A stretch of 64,000 bases of DNA, from NCBI RefSeq assembly GCF_001421665.1, contig NZ_LMKV01000001.1:248230-312229 (forward strand), given 5' to 3'. Below are positions 16,139-24,197 of this stretch, in pieces. Below the pieces are notes generated by a model. That model saw only the letters and a list, made by a program, of their open reading frames with translations. It was not told where the DNA came from and made no database searches. The stretch is from Sphingobium sp. Leaf26. Lineage in GTDB: Bacteria > Pseudomonadota > Alphaproteobacteria > Sphingomonadales > Sphingomonadaceae. Made by a program: the position numbers and the translations under genes. How positions within the stretch are numbered: the first letter of the stretch is position 1; each line of letters begins with the position of its first letter.

Positions 16139-17440
16139 GTGATCGCACGGCTGCGCCTCTATCGGCGACGGCTGCGTATCCTGATGCGCCGCCATGGCCC
16201 CGAAGCACTGATCTGGCGGCGTCGCATCGCCATATTGGCCGGTGCCGTGCTGGTTGGCCTGACTGCATTGCTCTTCGCGGAATTGGCCGATCATGCCGGC
16301 GGGCTCTTCCACCGACTGGTGCTATGGTGCTGGTGGCTACCACTGATTCTCACACCTCTGGGCTTTGCCAGTTTCGCATGGATCACCATGAAACTGGCGC
16401 CCGCTGCAAAGGGTTCGGGCATACCCCAGGTGATCGCTGCCGCCCGCAATCCGGACGAGGGCATGAAGGCGCTGGTGTCGGCACGCACCGCCTTCGTCAA
16501 ATTCTGGCTGACCATCGGCACACTGCTGTTTGGCGCGTCGGTAGGACGCGAAGGCCCCACGGTACAGATCGCCGCCAGCATCATGGGCTATTCTCACCGG
16601 ATCATGCGCATTCCCCTGCGTGCCTCCGTCTTCATCGCGGGCGGCGCGGCCGGCGTGGCAGGTGCGTTCAACACACCGCTGGCCGGTGTGGCCTTCGCCA
16701 TCGAGGAACTCGCCGCCGCCTATGAGCAGCGCATGACGTTACTGGTCATGGCCGCTGTGCTGATCGCCGGCATGGTCAGCCTGGGTTTGGCGGGCGACTA
16801 TGTTTATTTCGGCGTCATGCGCCAGACGCTCAGCGTCCATGACGCGCTGATCGCAGCGCCCGTGGCCGGCTTTCTGGGCGGCATCGCCGGCGGCCTCTTT
16901 TCCCGGCTGATGCTGGCATCCGGCACGACAGCGCTCGCCCCCATCGCATGGCTGCGCGCGCGGCCGGTCATCATGGCGCTGGGCTGCGGTGGCATCGTCG
17001 CCATCGTCGGCGTGACGACCGGCCTCACCTGGGGCACCGGCTACGAAACCGCCCACAACGTCATCAGCGGCGATGACGTCCCGCTCTGGTTCGGCGCAGC
17101 CAAGTTCGTTTCGACACTGGCGACGGCAGTATCGGGCCTGCCCGGCGGCATCTTCGCGCCATCCCTGTCGGTCGGCGCAGGCATTGGCGACATGCTGCGG
17201 AGTCTCTTCCCGACCTACCCCCAAGGTGCTGTCGTGCTGCTGGGCATGGTCGCTTATTTCACCGGCGTCGTGCGTGCGCCTCTCACCGCTGTCATCATCA
17301 TTTCCGAAACAACAGCGAGCCGCGGCCTGATGATGCCGCTGCTCGCCGCTGCCCTTGTCGCCGACTTCTCGGCGCAGTTAGTCAGCAAGGAACGGCTCTA
17401 TCACGGCCTTGCCAAGCGGTTCGAGCTACCCAAGCACTGA
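16139..17440 (+). CDS. ClC-family chloride channel/antiporter
   Basis: This 433-residue polytopic inner-membrane protein has the three ClC selectivity signatures: GKGSGIPQ-like AKGSGIPQV, GREGPT with the gating Glu, and GLPGGIFAPSL. The ITIGTLLFGASV helix and AGAFNTPLAGVAFAIEEL are also typical. No CBS domains follow. It probably exchanges chloride for protons or passes chloride passively. The GTG start at 16139 overlaps a five-codon ATG frame (16125-16142, MADFW) that could be a leader or chance. It seems to be a separate transcription unit, 121 bp after cysH. Confidence 0.9.
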   Translation: MIARLRLYRRRLRILMRRHGPEALIWRRRIAILAGAVLVGLTALLFAELADHAGGLFHRLVLWCWWLPLILTPLGFASFAWITMKLAPAAKGSGIPQVIAAARNPDEGMKALVSARTAFVKFWLTIGTLLFGASVGREGPTVQIAASIMGYSHRIMRIPLRASVFIAGGAAGVAGAFNTPLAGVAFAIEELAAAYEQRMTLLVMAAVLIAGMVSLGLAGDYVYFGVMRQTLSVHDALIAAPVAGFLGGIAGGLFSRLMLASGTTALAPIAWLRARPVIMALGCGGIVAIVGVTTGLTWGTGYETAHNVISGDDVPLWFGAAKFVSTLATAVSGLPGGIFAPSLSVGAGIGDMLRSLFPTYPQGAVVLLGMVAYFTGVVRAPLTAVIIISETTASRGLMMPLLAAALVADFSAQLVSKERLYHGLAKRFELPKH

Positions 17441-17540
17441 ATCTGTCTCGGCCACGTAACAATATTGCAATCGGCTGGACGGATCGTGCCAGTCGCGCGA
17501 TACACTCGGCCTTATTGTCAAAGACATAAGGGAGTCGCCC

Positions 17541-19349
17541 ATGGATCGCCGTCAATTTCTCGCCACCAGTGGTGCAGCAGCCCTGACCGCTGCAACGCCC
17601 CGTGCCCTTGCCCAGACGGCGGGCGCTGACGATGCCCGCCTTTCCGCCACCTTCGCCGCGATCTTCGAGCGTCAGCTTGACCTGTCGCCTGCTTTCGTCA
17701 CGAGCCTCGGCCTCGACAAGGGTGGTCGTGCAGGCGCGAAGAGCCAATTGGACGATAATAGCAAGTCGGCGATGATGAAGCGGCTGGCCGCGACGCAGGC
17801 CGCGATCAAGGAACTGGAGGGATATAAGACCGCCAGCCTGTCCGACTCGCAGCGACTGAATCTCGACGTCATTCTCTACGCGCTCGACCAGCAAACCGTC
17901 GCGCCAGCCAAATTCGGCCTCAATAGCGCGGTACGCCCCTATCGCATCTTCCAGCAGGGCGGCAGCTATTTCTCCACGCCCGACTTCCTCACCACTGCCC
18001 ATACCATCAATGCTACGGCCGATTGCGATGCCTATGTCGCGCGGCTGGAGGCCTTCGCCCGCAATCTGCGAACCGATACCGCACTCCAGCGGGACGATGC
18101 GGCGCGCGGTTATCTGGCGCCGGGCTGGTCGCTCGACCTGACGCTGGGCCAGATGAAAAAGCTGCGCGGGCAGCCTGCCGCCGACAGTTCGATGGTCCAG
18201 TCTCTGGTCAAGCGCGCTGCGGCCAAAGGATTGTCCGGTGACTGGCAGTCACAGGCGGCCGCCGTGGTCGAAAAATCCATCTATCCAGCACTGGACGAAC
18301 AGATCGCCGCGATCGAAGCGCTGCGCGGCAAGACGGCGGCAGGCGATGGCATATGGCGGACCCCACGGGGCGACGAAATCTATGCTGCTGCGCTCAAGAG
18401 CGCTACCACGACCGACCTGACCGCCGACCAGATTCACGCCATGGGGCTGGAGCAGGTCGCGGACCTTTCTGCTCAGCTTGACGTGATCCTGAAGGGCGCC
18501 GGCCGCACCGCTGGGTCGATCGGCGAACGCCTCTCTGCGCTCAATGTCGACCCTACGCAGCTTTATCCCGACAGCGTGGAAGGCCGGACCGCCTTGCTCG
18601 CTCAACTCAATCGCGACGTCGACGCCATGAAGGCGAAACTGCCCAACGCCTTCACCACCATTCCTGACACCGCGCTGGAAATCCGCGCGGTGCCAGTGGA
18701 AATTCAGGATGGCGCATCCAACGGCTATTATAACCGCGCTGCTCTGGATGGATCGCGTCCGGCCATCTACTTCATCAACCTGAAGGATGTCGGAGACTGG
18801 CCGAAATATGGCCTCCCCTCGCTCACCTATCATGAGGGCGTGCCGGGCCACCATCTCCAGATTTCGACCGCGCAAAATGCGGGCGACGTGCCGATGCTGC
18901 GCAAGACCGCCTTCATGAGCGCTTATACCGAAGGCTGGGCGCTCTATGCCGAGCAACTAGCCGACGAACTGGGCGGCTATGCGACACCGATCGACCGGGC
19001 CGGCTATCTCCAGTCCTTCCTGTTCCGTGCGGCGCGGCTGGTGGTCGACACCGGCATCCATGCGAAGAAATGGGATGTGAAGCAGGCGACCGACTATATG
19101 GTCGAAAAGACCGGCTTCGCGCGCCCCCGCTGCCAGCGCGAAGTCGAACGTTATTGCACCCAGCCGGGTCAGGCGACCAGCTACAAAGTCGGCCATGGCG
19201 TGTGGAGCAAGGCGCGTCAGGACGCGCAGGCGTCACTCGGCAAGGACTTCGATATCAAGCAGTTCCACGCCATCCTTGAGGAAGGAGCGATGCCGCTATC
19301 GATGCTGGAAAAGCGCGCCATGATTCGGGCGACGGTGGCCAAGGGATAA
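17541..19349 (+). CDS. DUF885 family exported metallopeptidase-like protein
   Basis: This 602-residue protein has a Tat-type leader (MDRRQFLATSGAAAL then an Ala-rich stretch ending in ALAQ) and is probably periplasmic. The family motif YHEGVPGHHLQ is at His431-Glu432 and His437-His438, with YTEGWALYAE (Glu464) about 30 residues later. This gives a plausible zinc-binding site of the gluzincin type; members are usually annotated as DUF885 peptidases or carboxypeptidases. The ATG has GGGAG just upstream. The gene ends before a perfect 27-bp inverted repeat shared with the convergent dnaB gene. Confidence 0.88.
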   Translation: MDRRQFLATSGAAALTAATPRALAQTAGADDARLSATFAAIFERQLDLSPAFVTSLGLDKGGRAGAKSQLDDNSKSAMMKRLAATQAAIKELEGYKTASLSDSQRLNLDVILYALDQQTVAPAKFGLNSAVRPYRIFQQGGSYFSTPDFLTTAHTINATADCDAYVARLEAFARNLRTDTALQRDDAARGYLAPGWSLDLTLGQMKKLRGQPAADSSMVQSLVKRAAAKGLSGDWQSQAAAVVEKSIYPALDEQIAAIEALRGKTAAGDGIWRTPRGDEIYAAALKSATTTDLTADQIHAMGLEQVADLSAQLDVILKGAGRTAGSIGERLSALNVDPTQLYPDSVEGRTALLAQLNRDVDAMKAKLPNAFTTIPDTALEIRAVPVEIQDGASNGYYNRAALDGSRPAIYFINLKDVGDWPKYGLPSLTYHEGVPGHHLQISTAQNAGDVPMLRKTAFMSAYTEGWALYAEQLADELGGYATPIDRAGYLQSFLFRAARLVVDTGIHAKKWDVKQATDYMVEKTGFARPRCQREVERYCTQPGQATSYKVGHGVWSKARQDAQASLGKDFDIKQFHAILEEGAMPLSMLEKRAMIRATVAKG

Positions 19350-19353
19350 GGGC

Positions 19354-19419
19354 GTTCCCCGGCGCAGGCCGGGGTCCAGTCTCGATCGTGGAACTGGACC
19401 CCGGCCTGCGCCGGGGAAC
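19354..19419. repeat. Perfect 27-bp inverted repeat between convergent genes
   Basis: The arm at 19354-19380 and the arm at 19393-19419 (ACTGGACCCCGGCCTGCGCC then GGGGAAC) are exact reverse complements around a 12-nt spacer. It lies between the stops of the DUF885 gene and dnaB, so it can terminate both. The CCCCGGCCTGCGCCGGGG core is a palindrome I recall as dispersed in sphingomonad intergenic regions. Confidence 0.88.
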
Positions 19420-19439
19420 AGATCATTCGACCCATTCCC

Positions 19440-20924
19440 TCACTCGTAATCCAGATCCTGATAGCTGTCGTCCGCCACGTCGGAGAAGCGCGTGATCTTG
19501 GCGTCGAACTTCATGCGGATGCGCCCGGTGGAGCCGTGGCGCTGTTTGGCTACGATCACCTCGGCCAGGCCATAGATGCGCTCCATATTCTCCTTCCACG
19601 CGGCGTAGGCGGCCTCGTCGTCGGGCTTGGGCTCCTTGGCGGCTTCGTAATAATCCTCGCGAAACACGAACCAGACCATGTCCGCGTCCTGCTCGATCGA
19701 GCCGGATTCGCGAAGATCGGACAGTTGCGGTCGCTTGTCCTCGCGCTGTTCCACCGCACGGCTGAGCTGCGACAGGGCCAGCACGGGCACATGGAGTTCC
19801 TTCGCCAGGGTCTTCAAACCACGGGAAATTTCCGAAATCTCGTTCACGCGATTTTCGTTGCCGCGGCCGGTGCCCTGGAGCAGCTGGAGATAGTCGACCA
19901 CAATGAAGCCGACGTCATGGCGGCGCTTCAGGCGACGCGCGCGGGTACGCAGCGCCGCAATCGTCAGGCCGGGCGTGTCGTCGATGAACAACGGCAATTC
20001 CTGCAAGTCGCGGGCAGCGCGCGACAGATTCTGGAAGTCCGCCCGGCTGATCTTGCCCATACGCAGCGCTTCGCCGGAGATACCAGACTGTTCGGCCAGA
20101 ACGCGGGTCGCGAGCTGATCCGCCGACATTTCGAGCGAGAAGAAAGCGGTCTTGGCGCCCATGTTCTTTTCCGGCGGGATGCCGTCGCCATTGTCGCGCA
20201 GCCAGCGCGATGCTGCGTTATAGGCGATGTTGGTGGCAAGCGACGTCTTGCCCATGCCAGGACGGCCCGCCAGGATCATCAAGTCGGAATTGTGCAGACC
20301 GCCGATCTTCGCGTTCAGGCTGTTGATGCCGGTGGTGATACCCGACACATGGCCGCCACTGTTGAGCGCACGTTCCGCCACCTGCACCGCGGCGGTCGAT
20401 GCCGTTAGAAAGCTCTTGACCGATCCCGACTCACCCTCACCTTCGGACACTTTGTAGAGCGCGACTTCGGCGGCTTCGATCTGCTCGCGAGGATTGACAT
20501 CCTCGCTGGTGTCCATCGCGTTTTCAACCAGTTCCCGACCGACGCTGACAAGCTGGCGCAGCAAGGCCAGGTCATAGATCTGCGTCGCGAAATCGCGTGC
20601 GCCGATCAACGCCGCACCATTGCCGGTGAGTTGGGCCAGATAAGCCGCGCCGCCCAGTTCCTTGAGCGCCGGATCCTGTTCCAGCATGGGTTTGAGCGTC
20701 ACCGGATTGGCGACCATATCCTTGTCCAGCAGGCGCATGATCGCGTCGTAGATGCGGCCATGGAGTGGCTCGAAATAATGTTCGGCCTTCAGCTTGAGCT
20801 GCACATCCTCGGCAATGCGATTGTCGATCATGATCGCGCCCAGCAGCGCGGCCTCCGCTTCGACATTGCGCGGCAGCTCGGTTCCGCCCTGTTCGGCGGG
20901 ATTGATTTTCAGCAGTTCGACCAT
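19440..20924 (-). CDS. dnaB: Replicative DNA helicase
   Basis: This 494-residue hexameric 5'-3' helicase unwinds DNA at the replication fork. The N-terminal DnaB domain begins LPRNVEAEAALLGAIMID. The RecA-type ATPase has Walker A GRPGMGKTS, Walker B VGFIVVDYLQLLQ and the C-terminal DnaB motifs LSQLSRAVEQREDKRPQLSD. There is no intein. It is transcribed divergently from the UPF0262 operon, and a consensus DnaA box lies 55 bp upstream of the start. Confidence 0.96.
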   Translation of the reverse strand: MVELLKINPAEQGGTELPRNVEAEAALLGAIMIDNRIAEDVQLKLKAEHYFEPLHGRIYDAIMRLLDKDMVANPVTLKPMLEQDPALKELGGAAYLAQLTGNGAALIGARDFATQIYDLALLRQLVSVGRELVENAMDTSEDVNPREQIEAAEVALYKVSEGEGESGSVKSFLTASTAAVQVAERALNSGGHVSGITTGINSLNAKIGGLHNSDLMILAGRPGMGKTSLATNIAYNAASRWLRDNGDGIPPEKNMGAKTAFFSLEMSADQLATRVLAEQSGISGEALRMGKISRADFQNLSRAARDLQELPLFIDDTPGLTIAALRTRARRLKRRHDVGFIVVDYLQLLQGTGRGNENRVNEISEISRGLKTLAKELHVPVLALSQLSRAVEQREDKRPQLSDLRESGSIEQDADMVWFVFREDYYEAAKEPKPDDEAAYAAWKENMERIYGLAEVIVAKQRHGSTGRIRMKFDAKITRFSDVADDSYQDLDYE

Positions 20925-20978
20925 CTGCCCTCTTTCCTCTCCCGGCCGGGTGGGCGCAAGGGGCTAAACCCACGCATC

Positions 20979-20987
20979 TGTGGATAA
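20979..20987 (-). promoter_or_regulatory. Consensus DnaA box upstream of dnaB
   Basis: On the minus strand the bases read TTATCCACA, a 9/9 match to the DnaA-box consensus. It lies 55 bp upstream of the dnaB start, in the 113-bp gap to the divergent UPF0262 operon. DnaA could control dnaB here. A single box is not evidence for a replication origin. Confidence 0.55.
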
Positions 20988-21037
20988 GTCCCGCTTGCTT
21001 TTCAGCGCACATCGCCGCACTGACAGTTCGCTAACAT

Positions 21038-21520
21038 ATGGCCGATCCGCGCATCATAGACATCCAGCTGGACCAGCGCACGATCCTGTGGCGCAACGCC
21101 GACGTGGAGCAGGAACGGCGCATCGCGATTTTCGACCTGCTGGAAGACAATCATTTCGCACCCCAGCGAGCCCATCCCGACGGCTATGCCGGCCCCTATA
21201 AGGTGGTCCTGCGGGTCGAGGATGGACGGCTGGCGATCGAGATCAACCGGGACGATGACACGCCGCTGGAAGCGATCATCCTGGGCCTTGGCCGGTTCCG
21301 CCGGCCGATCCGCGAATATTTCGCCATCTGCGACAGCTATTATCAGGCGATCAGCAACGCATCACCGCAACAGATCGAGACGGTGGACATGGCCCGGCGC
21401 GGCATCCACAACGACGCGGCGGAGGTGCTGAAGGAACGGCTGGAGGGCAAGATCGAGGTCGATTTCGACACGGCCCGCCGACTTTTCACGCTCATCTGCG
21501 TGCTGCATATCAAGGGGTAA
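21038..21520 (+). CDS. UPF0262 family protein
   Basis: This 160-residue protein of the UPF0262 family is limited to alphaproteobacteria. The diagnostic stretches are RIIDIQLDQRTILWRNADV, then EQERRIAIFDLLEDNHFAP and PLEAIILGLGRFRRPIREYF. No enzymatic motif is visible and the function is unknown. It is cytoplasmic. It opens a five-gene plus-strand operon (GH25-like, cdd, dcd, phosphatase) and is divergent from dnaB. Confidence 0.9.
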   Translation: MADPRIIDIQLDQRTILWRNADVEQERRIAIFDLLEDNHFAPQRAHPDGYAGPYKVVLRVEDGRLAIEINRDDDTPLEAIILGLGRFRRPIREYFAICDSYYQAISNASPQQIETVDMARRGIHNDAAEVLKERLEGKIEVDFDTARRLFTLICVLHIKG

Positions 21521-21533
21521 GACGATCAGGGTT

Positions 21534-22217
21534 GTGACTTTGGGTGGCCTGCTGGTCCGCATCGGGGCGGGACTGGCGGTGGTCGCGGCGCTGGCCCTGG
21601 CGCTGTGGCTCTATGCGCGCGCCTGGGCGCCCGATCGCGATCAATATCCGGTACAGGGCGTCAGCATCAGTGCGGACAATGGCCCAGTCGACTGGGGCAC
21701 GCTGGCGGCGCAGGGGGCAGACTTCGCCTATATCCGCGCCGGCGATGCCGCCGATCGTCGGGACTCCGCCTTCGCCGACAACTGGCGCGGGGCGCGGGCG
21801 GCGGGGCTGCGCTATGGCGCGCTGATCGAATTCACTCCCTGCCGCCTTGCCAGCGATCAGGCGACCCGGTTCATGACCACCGTGCCGCGCGACAATGCCG
21901 CGCTGCCGCCGGTCATCCGCCTGGCCTTCACGCCCGCCTGCACCGCCCGGCCGAACCGCGACCTGCTGCTTTCGGAACTCAACACGCTGGTCAATCTGGT
22001 CGAGGGGCATGCGGGCAAGACCGTGCTGCTCAACGTCAGCGAGGATTTCGACAAGGCTTATGATATCGGCTCCGGTATCAACCGGACGCTCTGGCTGGAC
22101 GGCAATTTCTTCCCGCCCGATTATGCGACCAAGCCCTGGGTGATGTGGACAGCCAGCAACATGCGGCATATCGACGGCGTCGATGGTCCGGTCCGATGGA
22201 ATGTGGTGGCGCCCTGA
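21534..22217 (+). CDS. GH25-fold lysozyme-like protein with lost catalytic residues
   Basis: This 227-residue protein has an N-terminal membrane anchor or signal (about residues 8-28) followed by a GH25 muramidase-type domain: QGVSISADNGPVDW, FAYIRAG, NWRGARAAGLRYGA, ALPPVIRLAF, WVMWTASN. In active GH25 enzymes the first motif carries Asp and the PPV-D-L-E motif carries the catalytic Asp/Glu. Here these are Ser44, Arg129 and Ala131. Two Cys (103, 136) may form a disulfide. It is probably a glycan-binding pseudoenzyme in the envelope rather than a hydrolase (inference). The GTG start at 21534 is 13 nt after UPF0262; its stop overlaps cdd. Confidence 0.8.
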   Translation: MTLGGLLVRIGAGLAVVAALALALWLYARAWAPDRDQYPVQGVSISADNGPVDWGTLAAQGADFAYIRAGDAADRRDSAFADNWRGARAAGLRYGALIEFTPCRLASDQATRFMTTVPRDNAALPPVIRLAFTPACTARPNRDLLLSELNTLVNLVEGHAGKTVLLNVSEDFDKAYDIGSGINRTLWLDGNFFPPDYATKPWVMWTASNMRHIDGVDGPVRWNVVAP

Positions 22218-22678
22218 TGCACGATAATGAACAACGAGTTGGACAGTTGATTGCGGCAGCGCGGGACGCGATGGCCAACGCCCATGCGCCCTATAGCCGC
22301 TTTGCCGTGGGCGCGGCCGTGCGCCTGACTGACGGCAGCATCGTCACAGGCTGCAACTTCGAAAATGCCAGCTACGGCCTGTCGCTCTGCGCGGAAACGG
22401 TCGCGCTGGCTACGGTCAATGCGCAGGGTCGTTTCGGTGACGTAACGGAAATTGCCGTCGTCGGCGGCGCCATGGACGCGGGGGAGGAAGCGCTCGTCAC
22501 CCCCTGTGGCCGTTGCCGCCAGATCATGAACGAGGCCGAGCAGATGGCCGGCCGCACCCTCGCCATCTATTGCGCCACCCCCAGCGGCGACCGCATCCTC
22601 GACCTGACGGTCGCTGACCTCCTCCCCCATGCCTTTGGTCCGACGGACCTGGGCATCGGCCCCATGACAAAGAGCTGA
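22217..22678 (+). CDS. cdd: Cytidine deaminase
   Basis: This 153-residue zinc enzyme deaminates cytidine and deoxycytidine to uridine and deoxyuridine in pyrimidine salvage. The signatures are APYSRFAVGAAV, NFENASYGLSLCAETVAL (Cys ligand and catalytic Glu) and PCGRCRQ (two Cys ligands). The size fits the small tetrameric type. The ATG shares a base with the preceding stop; the frame open further upstream would lie inside the GH25 gene. dcd follows 6 bases later, so two cytosine deaminations are co-expressed. Confidence 0.93.
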   Translation: MHDNEQRVGQLIAAARDAMANAHAPYSRFAVGAAVRLTDGSIVTGCNFENASYGLSLCAETVALATVNAQGRFGDVTEIAVVGGAMDAGEEALVTPCGRCRQIMNEAEQMAGRTLAIYCATPSGDRILDLTVADLLPHAFGPTDLGIGPMTKS

Positions 22679-22684
22679 AACGAC

Positions 22685-23239
22685 ATGGCCATTCTTTCCG
22701 ACAAATGGATCCGCGAACAGGCGCTGAGCACCGGCATGATCGAGCCGTTCGTGGAGAGCCAGCGCCGCGAAGGCTGTATCAGCTACGGCTTGTCCTCCTA
22801 TGGCTATGACGCGCGGGTGGCGGACGAGTTCAAGATCTTCACCAATGTCGACAGCACGATCGTGGACCCCAAGGATTTCGATCCGAAGAATTTCGTCGAT
22901 CGCAAGACCGACTGCTGCATCATCCCGCCAAACAGCTTCGCGCTTGCCCGCACGGTCGAATATTTCCGCGTGCCGCGCGACGTGCTGGTCATTTGCCTTG
23001 GCAAGTCCACCTACGCCCGCTGCGGCATCATCGTGAACGTGACGCCGCTGGAACCGGGCTGGGAGGGGCATGTGACGCTGGAATTTTCCAACACGACGCC
23101 CCTGCCCGCCAAGATCTACGCCAATGAAGGCGCGTGCCAGTTCCTGTTCCTTCAGGGCAATGAGCCGTGCGAGGTCAGCTATGCCGATCGGGCCGGCAAA
23201 TATATGGGCCAGCAGGGCGTGACTCTCCCCCGCCTGTGA
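22685..23239 (+). CDS. dcd: dCTP deaminase
   Basis: This 184-residue trimeric enzyme converts dCTP to dUTP for dTMP synthesis. The family motifs are [51 protein letters not shown] and [16 protein letters not shown] with the catalytic Glu. It is coupled to cdd upstream, and the phosphatase gene starts 16 bp downstream. Confidence 0.95.
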   Translation: MAILSDKWIREQALSTGMIEPFVESQRREGCISYGLSSYGYDARVADEFKIFTNVDSTIVDPKDFDPKNFVDRKTDCCIIPPNSFALARTVEYFRVPRDVLVICLGKSTYARCGIIVNVTPLEPGWEGHVTLEFSNTTPLPAKIYANEGACQFLFLQGNEPCEVSYADRAGKYMGQQGVTLPRL

Positions 23240-23255
23240 TGCGACTATCGCCGAC

Positions 23256-24014
23256 ATGACATTCTGGCGCAGGACAAGGCGCGACGCTGCGCCACTGCCC
23301 GATATCGGGACGGACCGGCGGGTCTATGCGATCGGCGATGTGCATGGTTGTGCCGGGCTGCTCGACCAGTTGCTGGCGATGATCGGTCAGGATGACGGCG
23401 ATCGCGATCGCAAGCCGATCAGCCTGATCCTGCTGGGCGACCTGATCGACCGTGGCCCCAATTCACGCGGCGTGGTGGAACGGGCGATGGCGCTGATGGC
23501 GTCCGGCGGCGACGTGCATTGCCTGAAGGGCAATCATGAGGAAGTCTTCGTGCTGGCCGCGCGCGGCGATGGTCGCGCCCTTCCTGTCTTTCGCCGCATG
23601 GAGGGCGAAACGACGCTGGCCAGCTACGGCCTGGACCCCGCCCTGTTCCGGGTGATGACCGATCAGGAAATCGCCGACTGGATGGAACGCCATGTGCCGC
23701 GCAGCCATGTCGATTTCCTTGACGCCCTGCCCGACAGCATCGCCATCGGCGACTATCTGTTCGTCCATGCCGGCATCCGTCCCGACGTGCCGATCGAGGC
23801 GCAGAATGCGGCCGACCTGCGCTGGATCAGGCGCGAATTCCTGGAGCATCGCGGCCGACACCCCCATATGGTGATCCACGGCCATAGCATCAGCCCGGAT
23901 GTGGAAGAACGCGCGGAACGGATCGGCATCGACACCGGCGCATTCCTGTCCGGCCGGCTGACGGCCATCGGGCTGGAAGGCACCGATCGCTGGATTTTGC
24001 AGACCGGCGGCTGA
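23256..24014 (+). CDS. PPP-family metallophosphoesterase (serine/threonine phosphatase-like)
   Basis: This 252-residue calcineurin-like phosphoesterase has IGDVHGC, LGDLIDRGPNS and LKGNHEE, the three metal-binding motifs of the PPP group, then VHAGIRP and VIHGHS for further ligands. Bacterial members include PrpA/PrpB-type protein phosphatases and ApaH-like proteins; the substrate here is unknown. No signal peptide is visible. It is the last gene of the UPF0262 operon. The 183 bp after it hold no gene and presumably contain the TonB-receptor promoter. Confidence 0.88.
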   Translation: MTFWRRTRRDAAPLPDIGTDRRVYAIGDVHGCAGLLDQLLAMIGQDDGDRDRKPISLILLGDLIDRGPNSRGVVERAMALMASGGDVHCLKGNHEEVFVLAARGDGRALPVFRRMEGETTLASYGLDPALFRVMTDQEIADWMERHVPRSHVDFLDALPDSIAIGDYLFVHAGIRPDVPIEAQNAADLRWIRREFLEHRGRHPHMVIHGHSISPDVEERAERIGIDTGAFLSGRLTAIGLEGTDRWILQTGG

Positions 24015-24197
24015 CATTTTTGCGATGCAACATTGCGTCGAGACGGAATAGACCAGCACGACGCCCTGCGCTTCTCATAAGTCTATCAGAATCATTTTAT
24101 GTCGCAATTTCGTAATTCGCGATAGCGGAACGCATGAGTTAGTCCGTTTTAAGGTAACAGAACGGCATGAAATGCCGTCTCAGCAGGGGAACAGACA

